NCBI RefSeq assembly: GCF_000376865.1
Contig: NZ_AQXQ01000003.1
Coordinates: 1-58,756, forward strand
Length of the DNA: 58,756 bases
Origin: Thioalkalivibrio sp. ALJ7
GTDB lineage: Bacteria; Pseudomonadota; Gammaproteobacteria; Ectothiorhodospirales; Ectothiorhodospiraceae
Direction of reading: 5' to 3'
Positions 1 to 9,063 of the stretch are shown here, piece after piece. Made by a program: the position numbers and the translations under genes. How positions within the stretch are numbered: the stretch's first letter is position 1; the number at the start of each line of letters is the position of its first letter. Under the pieces are notes generated by a model. That model made no database searches and was not told the DNA's origin. It saw only the letters and a program-made list of their open reading frames with translations.

Positions 1-287
1 CTGCTATCACGCCCGGGCGTTCAGCCAGGCCTGCCGTCGGCTGGGCATCCGTCATCGCCGGACACGGCCCTATACGCCGCGAACCAACGGCAAGGCGGAG
101 CGCTTCATCCAGACCGCCCTGCGCGAGTGGGCCTACGCCTTCACCTATGCCACCTCGGAGGAGCGCAAACGCCACCTGCCCCGGTGGATCCATGACTACA
201 ACTGGCACCGCCCACACGGTAGCCTGAACAAACAGCCACCCATCAGCGTCCTCGGGCTACCTGAGGACAACCTTGTGAGACTCCACA
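1..287 (+). mobile_element. IS481-family insertion sequence, 3' part
   Basis: This is the right part of an insertion sequence, cut by the window edge. Its outer end is at 287: read inward on the minus strand it begins TGTGgagTCTCAcaAGGTTGTCC. That matches the left terminal repeat at 58477 (TGTGatcTCTCAatAGGTTGTCC) at 21 of 28 positions. The next six bases (288-293) are CCTAGG, which fits the NCTAGN target known for IS481. The neighbouring gene is a chemoreceptor whose stop codon lies inside this target. The other end and the matching target duplication are outside the window. Confidence 0.9.
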
Positions 288-292
288 CCTAG
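2..292 (+). CDS. IS481-family transposase, C-terminal fragment
   Basis: The open frame enters from the window edge and gives about 96 residues of the C-terminal DDE integrase-core region. The segment [14 protein letters not shown] contains the third catalytic acid (E) in its usual NGKxERF setting, followed by the WxxxYNxxRPHxSL motif typical of IS3/IS481 transposases. The last IS base is 287, so the final sense codon is completed by target bases and the TAG stop at 290-292 comes entirely from the CCTAGG target. It probably belongs to the same IS type as the N-terminal fragment at 58561, but the two copies are separate insertions because their targets differ. Confidence 0.9.
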   Translation, partial: CYHARAFSQACRRLGIRHRRTRPYTPRTNGKAERFIQTALREWAYAFTYATSEERKRHLPRWIHDYNWHRPHGSLNKQPPISVLGLPEDNLVRLHT

Positions 293-1518
293 GACTGCTG
301 CCGAAAGCCCGCAACCTCCTGCTGTAGCCCTTGCGCCAGGGCCTCCAGAGCCTCCACCGCCTGCTGCATCTCGTTCGCCCCATCCGCATTGCGCACGGCG
401 ATGTCGTTGATGTGGTGGATGTTCCGGTTGATCTCTTCCGCCACCTGGCTTTGTTCCTCCGTCGCGCTCGCCACCTGCCGCGTCATATCGTCGATGGCCG
501 TTACCGAGTCGTGGATATACTCCAGGGTCTCGCCGGCCTCGCCCGCCTTGTCCACCGAAGTCTCGGCATGCTGCTGGCTCACCTCCATGGCCTGCACCGC
601 ACGGGTCGCCCCGGCCTGCAGACGCTCGATGATCGAGCGGATCTCCCCGGTGGAGTCGTTGGTACGCTGCGCCAGGTGACGGACCTCGTCCGCCACCACC
701 GCAAAACCCCGTCCGGCCTCGCCCGCCCGCGCGGCCTCGATCGCGGCATTCAGCGCCAGCAGGTTGGTCTTCTCGGCGATCTCCTCGATCACCTGCAAGA
801 TGGTGCCGATGTTGTCGGAATCCCCTTTCAGCTCGCCAATAACGTTGTTGGCCTGGCGAATCTCCCCGGCCAAGGTATTGATGGCCCCCTGGGTCGCCTT
901 GACCACGGTACGCCCACCCTCCGCCGCACGGGTCGCCTGACCCGCGCTCTCGGCCGTGCTCTGGGTGTTGTTGGCCACCTCCTGGACGGTGGCGGACATC
1001 TGGTTCATCGCGGTGACCACCTGTTCTACGTCACCGCGCTGCTCGTGAGTGGCCCGCGTCATTTCGTTGCTGCGCCCTTCCAGCTGGCGCGCGGAGGCCG
1101 CGATCCCGTCGGCCGCATCGGCGACCTGGCGGATCAGCCCCGAGAGCCGGCCCATCACCGTATTGAAGGCCTCGCCGGTGCGGCCGATCTCGTCGTCCGT
1201 GGTGACCTCCACGCGGTGCCCAAGATCCGCGCGGCCCTCGCCAATCGCCTCCAACCCGTCGGCCAGACGCTCCAGCGGCCGCGTAAGCACGTTGGCGTAG
1301 AACCAGCCGATGCCCAGGGCCACCACAAACGCGATCACCCAAAGCGCCCACAGCAACCACCACAACTGCGTCACCAGTGCATCGTCCACCCCTGCGGCCA
1401 GATCGCCCTTCATGGTGTGGAACGTCACCCCGCCCATGATGGACAGCGGCACCGTACTCACCACGATCACCAGGATAATCAGCTTCAGCCGCAAACCACC
1501 CAACGGTCCAATCTTCAT
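289..1518 (-). CDS. Methyl-accepting chemotaxis protein
   Basis: Encodes a 409-residue membrane chemoreceptor that should signal to CheA/CheW. Residues ~10-30 form a transmembrane helix, followed by a very short periplasmic stretch and a second helix ([20 protein letters not shown]). A HAMP domain follows ([19 protein letters not shown]), then the coiled-coil signalling domain with the conserved hairpin [19 protein letters not shown]...[13 protein letters not shown] chose the ATG at 1516-1518 because GGGAGG lies 6 nt upstream; a TTG six bases earlier is less likely. With almost no periplasmic ligand domain, the stimulus is probably sensed in the membrane or cytoplasm. Its TAG stop (289-291) lies in the CTAG used by the adjacent IS481, so the insertion left the protein intact. 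Confidence 0.93.
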   Translation of the reverse strand: MKIGPLGGLRLKLIILVIVVSTVPLSIMGGVTFHTMKGDLAAGVDDALVTQLWWLLWALWVIAFVVALGIGWFYANVLTRPLERLADGLEAIGEGRADLGHRVEVTTDDEIGRTGEAFNTVMGRLSGLIRQVADAADGIAASARQLEGRSNEMTRATHEQRGDVEQVVTAMNQMSATVQEVANNTQSTAESAGQATRAAEGGRTVVKATQGAINTLAGEIRQANNVIGELKGDSDNIGTILQVIEEIAEKTNLLALNAAIEAARAGEAGRGFAVVADEVRHLAQRTNDSTGEIRSIIERLQAGATRAVQAMEVSQQHAETSVDKAGEAGETLEYIHDSVTAIDDMTRQVASATEEQSQVAEEINRNIHHINDIAVRNADGANEMQQAVEALEALAQGLQQEVAGFRQQS

Positions 1519-1647
1519 CGACAACCTCCCTTTCGTCCCTTAACGACCAACCGCCCACGGCCTTGAGCCCGCCAGAGTATCGCCCTCCCCAATGCCCGCC
1601 GCCCTGATCCAGCTCAACTCCGGCTACTCGCCAAAACCTCAAAACCG

Positions 1648-1906
1648 TATTCACCACGAAGCACACGAAGGCACGAAGAAGGGCAAGGGCGATTGCACCA
1701 CGGAGGGCACGGAGTTCACGGAGAAAATCAAAAGGCGTTCGGCTTAGCGTATCGCTCTCGCTGTGTTCCAGCACCTGTGCCAACGGCAATGACTCTGGAC
1801 GCTGCCCACGAGAATCCGTCCTTTCTCTGTGTCCTCCGTGCCCTCTGTGGTTAAAAAGCCTTTGACCTGGCCCTTCTTCGTGCCTTCGTGTGCTTCGTGG
1901 TGAATA
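1648..1906. repeat. Long palindromic intergenic repeat, copy A
   Basis: A 259-bp element with perfect 37-bp inverted arms at 1648-1684 and 1870-1906 (ending TTCACCACGAAG / CTTCGTGGTGAA). Inside lies a second, imperfect pair built on ACCACGGAGGGCACGGAG and its complement. The arms are made of degenerate 8-11 bp units (ACGAAG, ACGGAG). A related element lies at 49022-49290. It sits between the chemoreceptor and the rhlE terminator, and the transcript could fold into one very long hairpin. No convincing gene is encoded inside. Confidence 0.85.
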
Positions 1907-1932
1907 AAGCCCTTCCAGCCAGGCCCGGAACG

Positions 1933-1970
1933 AAAAAACCCGCGGCCCCGGAGATCGGGACCGCGGGTTC
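1933..1970 (-). terminator. Rho-independent terminator of the rhlE-like gene
   Basis: On the minus strand, a GC stem CCCGCGGTCCCG...CGGGGCCGCGGG is followed directly by a run of six T. It lies 25 nt after the helicase stop codon. Confidence 0.85.
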
Positions 1971-1994
1971 GCGGTAGTGCGTTAGCAGGCCGGG

Positions 1995-3302
1995 TTAGCG
2001 GCTGCGCGCCGCCCGGTTGCCGTTGGCAGACGGGCGCCCGTTGCCACCGCGGCCACCGCCGGGCTTGCCACCGCGACCATTGCGCGGGGCACCATTGCGG
2101 CCACCGCCCGGCTTGCCGCCGCGACGATTGGCGTTGCCATCATTGGCAGCCGGCTTGGGCGTGGCGAAGCCCTCGGTCTCGATGCGGTCGATCGGGCGCT
2201 GAATCAGGCGTTCAATGCCCTTCAGCAGTTTCATCTCCTCGCCATCCACCAGCGACAGTGCAGCACCATCGGAGCCGGCGCGCCCGGTGCGACCAATGCG
2301 ATGCACGTAGTCCTCCGGCACATTCGGCAGTTCGAAGTTGACCACCTGCGGGAGCTGGTCGATATCCAGGCCGCGGGCTGCAATATCGGTCGCCACCAGC
2401 ACCGGCACCTGACCGGACTTGAACTGTTTGAGGGCCTTGGTACGGGCCGCCTGGCTCTTGTTGCCGTGGATCGCTTCGGAACGCACACCGTCCTTGGTCA
2501 GCTTTTCCGCCAGGCGATTCGCGCCATGCTTGGTACGGGTGAACACCAGCACCTGTTCCCACTTGTTGGTGCGGATCAAGTGACTCAGCAGTTCCCGCTT
2601 CTGGCTGGTCTCGACCAGGTGCACGCTTTGCTGCACCAGCTCGGAGGCCGTGTTGCGGGCCGCCACTTCGATCTCGGCCGGTTTCGTCAGCAGGCCGTTG
2701 GCGAGCTTGCGGATCTCGTCGGAGAAGGTCGCCGAGAACATCAGGTTCTGGCGGTTCTTCGGCATCAGCGCAATCAGCTTCTTGATGTCGCGGATGAAAC
2801 CCATGTCGAGCATCCGATCGGCCTCGTCGAGGACCAGGATCTCCACGCCGGACAGGTCAATGGTTTTCTGGTTGGCATGATCCAGCAGCCGCCCGGGGGT
2901 GGCCACCACGATATCCATGCGCTCGCGCAGGGCCTTGATCTGCGGGTTCATGTTCACCCCGCCGAAGATCGTCATCGAGCGCATCTTCAAGTTGCGCCCG
3001 TAGGTCTTCACGGAATCATGCACCTGCGCGGCCAGCTCGCGGGTCGGGGTCAGCACCAGGCAGCGCGGACGGCCCGCACCGGGCTTGGGCGCTTCGCTGG
3101 TGGACAGGCGCTGCAGGATCGGGAGGGTAAAGCCGGCCGTCTTGCCGGTACCGGTCTGGGCGGCAGCCAGCAGATCGCCCCCTTTCAGGACTTCCGGGAT
3201 GGCCTGGGCCTGAATCGGCGTCGGGTGCTGGTAACCCGAGGTTTCCAGCGCGCGCAAAAGGGTATCGGCCAACCCGAGGTCGGCAAAGGTCGTATCAGTC
3301 AT
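1995..3302 (-). CDS. rhlE: DEAD-box ATP-dependent RNA helicase, RhlE-like
   Basis: A 435-residue RNA helicase expected to unwind short RNA duplexes during ribosome assembly and mRNA decay. In order it shows the Q motif (FADLGL...YQHPTPIQ), Walker [31 protein letters not shown] (DEAD), SAT (MFSATF), and the helicase-C motifs [10 protein letters not shown] and [10 protein letters not shown]. The C-terminal ~50 residues are a Gly/Arg/Asn-rich tail (GGKPGGGR repeats), common in RhlE and used for RNA binding. The ATG at 3300-3302 is preceded by GGAG at a good distance. The longer upstream frame lacks a ribosome site and family similarity. The gene is monocistronic, with its own terminator. Confidence 0.93.
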   Translation of the reverse strand: MTDTTFADLGLADTLLRALETSGYQHPTPIQAQAIPEVLKGGDLLAAAQTGTGKTAGFTLPILQRLSTSEAPKPGAGRPRCLVLTPTRELAAQVHDSVKTYGRNLKMRSMTIFGGVNMNPQIKALRERMDIVVATPGRLLDHANQKTIDLSGVEILVLDEADRMLDMGFIRDIKKLIALMPKNRQNLMFSATFSDEIRKLANGLLTKPAEIEVAARNTASELVQQSVHLVETSQKRELLSHLIRTNKWEQVLVFTRTKHGANRLAEKLTKDGVRSEAIHGNKSQAARTKALKQFKSGQVPVLVATDIAARGLDIDQLPQVVNFELPNVPEDYVHRIGRTGRAGSDGAALSLVDGEEMKLLKGIERLIQRPIDRIETEGFATPKPAANDGNANRRGGKPGGGRNGAPRNGRGGKPGGGRGGNGRPSANGNRAARSR

Positions 3303-3709
3303 GGAAAGCTCCAACGCTACCCGCCACTCGTTCAACACGGAGCACCCATCGGGGGAAACGAAATCAGGGGGATCACTGCGAACCGAAATGGCTCTGGATC
3401 AGATGAACGGACGCTGACGGGCGGGGCGTTCGATGGCGGTACTATACCCGTTTCGTCAATGAAAAGACACTCTACCTATAATCCCTTCGATATATATTTT
3501 TTTTGTGCGGGAATATCGGCTAGCTTGCCTCAGTAAAGAGAAGTGGCGCCCACGCAGCACCACCTCAGCCGGACGCGACCCATAGGAACAGTTGCCCGCC
3601 ACAGGGAGCCACCACGGATGAACATTCTTGGGCGCGTTCGGCCGACCGGCCGCCTCTATGTCCGCACACCAACGCGGCACCGGCATCTGCAACGGAACTC
3701 GGCCCGATC
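3303..3709. other. Divergent intergenic region
   Basis: 407 bp between the helicase and the MASE3 gene. It has an AT-rich patch at about 3440-3510, the only such patch nearby, which most likely holds the promoters of both genes. No convincing ORF or structured RNA was seen. The helicase side leaves a leader of over 100 nt, which would suit cold-shock control of a DEAD-box helicase, but that is inference. Confidence 0.5.
3477..3482 (+). promoter_or_regulatory. Candidate -10 element for the MASE3 gene
   Basis: A perfect TATAAT. About 18 nt upstream is a weak TTCGTCA -35. Transcription would start near 3490, leaving a ~220-nt leader before the ATG at 3710. Confidence 0.45.
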
Positions 3710-6235
3710 ATGACTCCGGGTCTGAGTAGCTCGCTACGCTGGAACGGGATTCCCTTGGCCGGATTACTGCTGGCCCTGCTGCTATTCCCCGTGGCGGTCT
3801 GGCTCCTTGGAATCGAACTCCCACGTATCATCCCACGCGAACACCTTACGGCCTTCCACACTGGGGCCGAGCTATTTGCGATCGTGGTCGCCTTCCTCGT
3901 GTTCGCAGTGGGGTACCACGTGATCGACCGGCGCCGGGTGGCCGCTTCGCTATTACTGGCCTGCGCGTTCCTGGCGGTTGCTCTGCTCGACTTCCTGCAC
4001 ATGATGACCTACCCGGCGATGCCGGACTTCATCACCCCCAACTCGCCCCAGCAAACAATCTTCTTCTGGCTGGCCGCGCGCCTGGTCGCTGCCGGTGCCT
4101 TGTTTGCCTATGTCGCCCTTCACATGGTGTCGCACCAGAATGGCCCACCACGCCGGTTCTACCTGTTCGCGAGCCTGGGCCTGGTCGCGGTACTTGGCTG
4201 AGTCGGGCTCTGGCACGCGACGGTCATCCCTCCCCTGTTCGATCCATTCACCGGCCTGACTTCGTTCAAGCTGGCAATCGAGGCCCTGGTCATCATCCTG
4301 CATCTGGCCACCCTGATCCTGCTGAGCCTGCGCCGTGAATTGCTCCGAGGACCCGGCATGCCGATGGTCGCGGCGGCCCTGGTCGTCAGCATGGGTGGGG
4401 GGATGTTCTTCATGTTTTACGAGGATCTCACCGATACCCCGTTTGTGCTCGGACACGTCTACAAGCTGGCCGCCTACCTCCTGATCTATCAGGGCCTGTT
4501 TCGGGAGAGTGTCAAGGCGCCACTGGAACGGCTGCGCGAGGCTCATCGCGATATTGAAGTGCGCGAGAAGCGCTATCAGCAACTCATCGAGACGGCGCCC
4601 GACGGCGTGCTCGTCACCGATATGGACGGGCAGATTGTGATGGCCAACCGGAATATCGAGCGCCTGTTCGGCTATCCACGCCAGCAATTGATCGGCGAGC
4701 CGGTCGAGCAATTGGTGCCGGAGCGCCTGCGCGATCGGCATCGGATTCAGCGTAGAACCCAAGCCCACAGCATTGATCGCCGCACCATGGGCCAGGTACC
4801 CCATCTGCGCGGGCGGCGAAAGGACGGGACCGAGTTGCCGGTGGATATCAGCCTGAACGCCTTCGAGGACACCGAGGGCCGACGCATCACAGCCTTCATC
4901 CGTGATGTGACCGACCGTCAGCAGCGCGAGGCTCGCATCCAGCACCAGGCGACCCATGACAGCCTGACCGAACTCCCCAACCGCTGGCTGCTGAATGACC
5001 GCCTGACCCAGGGCATCGCCCAGGCGGAGCATCATGCCTATCCGATCGCGGTGATGCTGTTGGACCTCGACAACTTCAAGATGATCAATGACACCTTTGG
5101 GCATCACGAAGGCGATCAGCTCCTGAAGGCCGTGGCCACCCGCCTTCGTGGCGCGCTGGATCAGGAAGCCACCATCGGGCGTTTTGGCGGCGACGAGTTC
5201 ATGATCCTGCTCGCCAACGTCAAGGACGAACAGGCCATCGGCGAGGCCGCGCGGCGAATTCTCGGAATCTTCGACAGCCCGTTTCAGACCGAACACGCGC
5301 GCAACCTGACCGCGACCGGCAGTCTGGGAATCGCCCTGTTCCCTCGCGATGCGCGGGACGAGCGGACCTTGCTGCGCTACGCCGACATGGCGATGTACGA
5401 GGCCAAGCACTCCGGCCGCAACACCTATGCCTTCTTCTCCGAGCACCTGGATGCCCAGGTGCACGAGGAGCAGCGCCTCCAACAACAACTTCAGCTAGCC
5501 CTGGAACAGGACGGTTTCGAACTCCACTACCAGCCACTGCTTGAGGTCGAATCAAATCGCACGATCGGCGTCGAAGCACTGGCACGCTGGACCGATCCCG
5601 AACTCGGCGCCGTATCCCCCACCCGCTTCATTGCCAGTGCCGAGGCCAACGGCCTGATGCTGCCCCTGGGCGACTGGGTCATACGCACCGCCTGCGCCCA
5701 GCTCGCCCAGTGGACCCAGGTCGGACTGCACTTGCGGGTCGCTATCAACATTTCCGCGATGCAGTTCCGCCAGCACGATTTGGTCGACCGCCTAAGCGCC
5801 GCCCTCGAGGCTACCGGTGCCCCCGCCGAACGCCTGGAGATCGAGGTCACCGAGACGGTCGCCATGGCGGATGTCGCACTCACGCTGGATCAGCTTCGCG
5901 GGCTCAAAGCGCTGGGCATCCGGGTATCGCTGGACGACTTCGGTACCGGCTATTCATCACTGGCCTATCTCAAGTCTTTGCCGATCGACAAGCTGAAGAT
6001 CGACCGCTCGTTTATCGCCGGCATTGGGCAGGGCGAAGAGTCCGAAATGATCCTGCGCTCTATCGTCCATCTCGGCCACAGCCTCGGGCTTACTCTGGTC
6101 GCCGAAGGTGTGGAAACCACGGCACAGCGGGACTTCCTGCGCACCATCGGCTGCGACGTCTATCAGGGCTGGCTTCACTCCCGGGCCATGCCGCCCGCCA
6201 ACCTGGTGGACTGTCTGAAGACTCAAACCGTTTGA
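3710..6235 (+). pseudogene. MASE3-PAS-GGDEF-EAL c-di-GMP protein, interrupted by in-frame TGA
   Basis: One continuous frame of 841 sense codons is broken by a single TGA at 4199-4201; no frameshift is needed. Codons 1-~260 match MASE3, a seven-helix membrane sensor (HTGAELFAIVVAFLVFAVG..., LLDFLHMMTYPAMPDF, FWLAARLVAA), and the stop lies in its middle. After it come a PAS domain (ETAPDGVLVTDMDG), a canonical GGDEF motif (RFGGDEF) and an EAL domain with intact VEALARW and DDFGTGYSS. Both catalytic domains look competent. The TGA probably replaced a Trp TGG. Translation could resume at the ATG at 4340, giving a protein without most of the membrane sensor, or the gene may be dead. A sequencing error is possible. 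Confidence 0.85.
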
Positions 6236-6314
6236 ACCCCTTCCTATTGCTCAAAGCCCCGCGGATAGATCCTGCCTGTGCCGATCACAGCAACACCCAC
6301 CCCCTGAACGCAAG

Positions 6315-6336
6315 AAGGCCGCCCGAAGGCGGCCTT
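6315..6336. terminator. Bidirectional terminator hairpin
   Basis: AAGGCCGCC-CGAA-GGCGGCCTT forms a perfect 9-bp stem between two convergent genes. The flanking A and T bases allow use in either direction. A near-identical stem is reused at 32256-32299. Confidence 0.7.
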
Positions 6337-6361
6337 CCAAAGCCAGGACCTATGCGGGGCG

Positions 6362-6733
6362 CTAGTAGCCCGTGCTGCCGTGAACGTCCGGCGGGGCTTC
6401 GCGGGTCAGCATGGCCCAGGTCAGGTGGGCCATGACCTCCGGAGCCACCACGGTATGGCGATTTCCCGTGTTCTGCATCCCTTCGCGCAATTCCTGCCGC
6501 ACATGCGGCTGCCCCGATAGATCAAAGATCACATCCACCTGGTCCCCACGCGCCACGATATCCGCGACCGACTCGAGTGGAATCCCCTTGGATTCCGCCA
6601 GGCGCCGACCATCGGTCTCGGCCCTCTCCGAGGCGGCGCAAATCGTCATTCCCGGCAAACCACTTTCTAACAACATTTCCAGGAAGCGGCCGCCCACCCG
6701 GCCCAGCCCCACCACTGCAATCTGAATCGACAT
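6362..6733 (-). CDS. Small NAD(P)-binding Rossmann-fold protein
   Basis: A 123-residue protein that starts with a dinucleotide-binding motif (VVGLGRVGGRF, GxGxxG type) followed by beta/alpha elements, as in the N-terminal NAD-binding domain of homoserine-dehydrogenase or aspartate-dehydrogenase-like oxidoreductases. It stops before any catalytic domain. It may be a stand-alone redox-sensing or KtrA/TrkA-N-like domain, or a cut-down oxidoreductase; I cannot name a substrate. The ATG at 6731-6733 has GGAGAG just upstream. The longer frame seen upstream overlaps the neighbouring promoter region and is not supported. It is convergent with the MASE3 gene and divergent from the nuclease gene. Confidence 0.7.
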   Translation of the reverse strand: MSIQIAVVGLGRVGGRFLEMLLESGLPGMTICAASERAETDGRRLAESKGIPLESVADIVARGDQVDVIFDLSGQPHVRQELREGMQNTGNRHTVVAPEVMAHLTWAMLTREAPPDVHGSTGY

Positions 6734-6939
6734 ATGCTCTCCATCCTTTTCGATTTTTTGTTTTTCGCGCATGCCGGCCGGTTGCCATCCGCCCGGCACG
6801 CTCCCTGACTCTAGGGCAAAAGTTGCAACCGTGCACAGCTTCTCGGGCGGCCCCTCGCCCCGCGCGGCATCCGGCCATTTGGCGCGATCTGCTCCAGGCC
6901 CTAGAGTGCCGTGCATCAGACAATCACCCGGAGCCCCCC

Positions 6940-7587
6940 ATGGAAAACGTTCATCTGCCGATCCGCGTAGACAATCGCGAACAGGGCAAGATCATTCAGC
7001 GCATCGAGCGCCTGGAGGGCGTGGAACTGGAGTTCACCGACCTCGATGTCGGCGACTACGAACTGCCGAACGGCGTGGTGGTGGAGCGCAAATCCGCCAC
7101 CGACATGGTGCTAAGCGTGGTCGACCAGACCCTGTGGGAGAACGCCGCCAAGCTGAAGGCCAACCATGATCAGGTGGTCTACATCGTCGAGGGGGACTTG
7201 TACGAACCGCGCTTCCATCAGCAGGCGCTGGACATTCATCGTGCCCTCGCCCACCTCACCATCGCCTTGGGCGTAAGCGTACTGCCTAGCCCCGATGCCG
7301 ATAACAGCGGCATGCTGATCTACTTGCTGGGCCTGAATGCACAGCTAGAACCCGATGCCACCGCCCGCCCCACACGCCCGGACAAGCGCCGCGCGGCAGC
7401 CGAGTTCATCGTCAGCGGGTTACCCGGCGTGGAACCGGACCAGGCCCGCGAAATGTTGCGCCAGCTCGGCAGCGTCCGGGATATCGTCAACGCCAACGCC
7501 GACACCCTGGCCGGCATCGAGGGCATTGATGAAGAGCGCGCCCAGCGCATCGAGTCGGTCGTTACCTATGGCAGCCGCAACCACTGA
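6940..7587 (+). CDS. ERCC4/XPF-type structure-specific nuclease with HhH2 domain
   Basis: A 215-residue protein with the layout of short archaeal XPF or the nuclease half of Hef. The N-terminal ERCC4 nuclease domain (residues ~5-135) has IRVDNREQ, GDYELPNGVVVERKSATD (the GDxnERKx3D catalytic motif complete), YIVEG and a late ISVLPS-like strand. A C-terminal tandem helix-hairpin-helix (residues ~150-205) has GLPGVEPDQAREML and GIEGIDEERAQRI. The family cuts branched or flap DNA at fork junctions, usually as a dimer. No helicase domain is present. The start is the ATG at 6940, after a weak GGAG. Such proteins are common in archaea and eukaryotes but sporadic in bacteria, so transfer is plausible. 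It is a single gene between unrelated neighbours. Confidence 0.88.
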   Translation: MENVHLPIRVDNREQGKIIQRIERLEGVELEFTDLDVGDYELPNGVVVERKSATDMVLSVVDQTLWENAAKLKANHDQVVYIVEGDLYEPRFHQQALDIHRALAHLTIALGVSVLPSPDADNSGMLIYLLGLNAQLEPDATARPTRPDKRRAAAEFIVSGLPGVEPDQAREMLRQLGSVRDIVNANADTLAGIEGIDEERAQRIESVVTYGSRNH

Positions 7588-7611
7588 GAAAACCCGAGCC
7601 GCAACCAGCCG

Positions 7612-9063
7612 CTATCCGGACCCGGATTCGACATCTTCCAGTACATCCTGAAGCTGGGCATCTCCGGCCCAGCCACCACCCAATGCCCGATACAGGTCAG
7701 CGGTCGCGGCCAGCCGGTCGCGTGAAGCGTCGGTCAGCGTCAAGCGCGCTTCGAACAGAGCCCGCCGCGCATCCAGCACTTCGAGGTAGCCCACAAATCC
7801 TCCCAGGTAACGCCGTTCCGCCAGGCGCACGACCTCAATGCGAGCGGTCACCTCCCGCTGGTAGATCTCCACGCGCTCATGCTGGGCGCGCAATTCGCTC
7901 CAAGCATCCGCCACCTCGACCACAGCGTCCTGGATCGCCCCCTGGTACTCCAGCTCGGCGATATCCCGCTCGACTTCCACACCCTCGATGGTCGCCTGAC
8001 GGCGTCCGAAATCCAGGATCGGGGCAACCGACTGGGCGCTGATTTCCCATAGCCCGGCCGCGCCGGTAAAGAACTGGCTCGGCCGGTTCACCTCGTTACC
8101 CAACAGGGCCGCGAGATTCAGACTGGGCAACCATTCGGCTCGCGCCACTCCGATATTGGCGTTGGCCGCGATGAGCGAGGCCTCGGCGGCACGAATGTCG
8201 GGCCGCCGCACCAGCAGGTCGGAGGGAATGGAATGCGGCAACCCGTCCAGGGTCTCCGGCAGTTCCTCCAGACCGTGATCGCCCAGAGAATCCAGACCCT
8301 CGACGACCGCCTCGCTATCCCCCACCAGCACCGCCAGGGCCCGGCGCAGCCGTTCCGCCTCGGCCTCCAGTGAGGGCAGCCCGGCGCGGCTGGTTTCCAG
8401 CTCTGCCTCGGCCTGGCGTACGGTCAGGTCCGTTGTGGCTCCACTCTCCAGGCGCGAACGCTCCAGACCCAAAGCCTCGATCAGGGACTGAATGGTGTCC
8501 TCGGTGGTATCGATTTGTTCGCGGGTAGCGCGGTAGTCGAAATAGGTACTTACCACATCGCTCATAACCGCCAGCCGGACGGCATCACGTGTAAAGGCCG
8601 TGCCCAGCAACTGTGCCCGCGCCGCCTCTTCGGAGCGCGCCAGCCGGCCCCATAGGTCGACTTCGTAACTGAGTCGGCCGAACACGGCCAAGTCGGTTTC
8701 GGGGCCATCCCCGCCTATGCCCGGGTCTTCCCGCTCCGCCTCGATCACACCGTCCAGTTGCGGGTAGCGTTCCGCCCGCTCCAGTCCCAACACAGCGCGT
8801 GCCTGGACCACCCGTGCCGCCGCGATCTCGGTCTCGATGTTGTTCTCCAGTGCTTCGCGCACCAGACGGTCGAGAATCGGGTCCTCGAACATCTCCCACC
8901 AGAACTCGACGTCGGAATAGTCGACGTCCATCTGCTCATCAATCTCCTCGGGCCAGGCCTCGGGGAGCGCGACATCCGGACGCTCATAGTCCGGCCCCAG
9001 GGCGCAACCACTCAACCAGACGGTTCCCGCGAGCCCCACCAGTCCCACCAGTGACTTACGCAT
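7612..9063 (-). CDS. RND efflux system outer-membrane channel lipoprotein (OprM/NodT family)
   Basis: A 483-residue outer-membrane factor that forms the trimeric exit duct of a tripartite pump. It has a lipoprotein signal (GLAGTVWLSGCALGPDY, lipidated Cys followed by the CxxGPDYxRP pattern usual for NodT-type channels). Two repeated long helical segments are typical of the TolC fold, with the family signature LLVRRPDIRAAEASLIAANANIGVARAEWLP. The ATG at 9061-9063 has GGAGG upstream and overlaps the end of the pump gene by 8 nt, showing translational coupling. It is last in the three-gene operon. Confidence 0.93.
   Translation of the reverse strand: MRKSLVGLVGLAGTVWLSGCALGPDYERPDVALPEAWPEEIDEQMDVDYSDVEFWWEMFEDPILDRLVREALENNIETEIAAARVVQARAVLGLERAERYPQLDGVIEAEREDPGIGGDGPETDLAVFGRLSYEVDLWGRLARSEEAARAQLLGTAFTRDAVRLAVMSDVVSTYFDYRATREQIDTTEDTIQSLIEALGLERSRLESGATTDLTVRQAEAELETSRAGLPSLEAEAERLRRALAVLVGDSEAVVEGLDSLGDHGLEELPETLDGLPHSIPSDLLVRRPDIRAAEASLIAANANIGVARAEWLPSLNLAALLGNEVNRPSQFFTGAAGLWEISAQSVAPILDFGRRQATIEGVEVERDIAELEYQGAIQDAVVEVADAWSELRAQHERVEIYQREVTARIEVVRLAERRYLGGFVGYLEVLDARRALFEARLTLTDASRDRLAATADLYRALGGGWAGDAQLQDVLEDVESGSG

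Noticed and set aside
1031-1789. A 252-codon minus-strand frame extending into repeat copy A
   Set aside because: It overlaps the chemoreceptor in another frame and owes its length to the repeat; no ribosome site.
1651-1906. The short direct units in the palindromic repeat as a CRISPR array
   Set aside because: The units are 8-11 bp, degenerate and without spacers, and there are no cas genes. The structure is one large inverted repeat.
3953-5488. A 511-codon minus-strand open frame
   Set aside because: It is antisense to the MASE3-PAS-GGDEF-EAL gene, whose catalytic motifs are clear. No ribosome site or family features.
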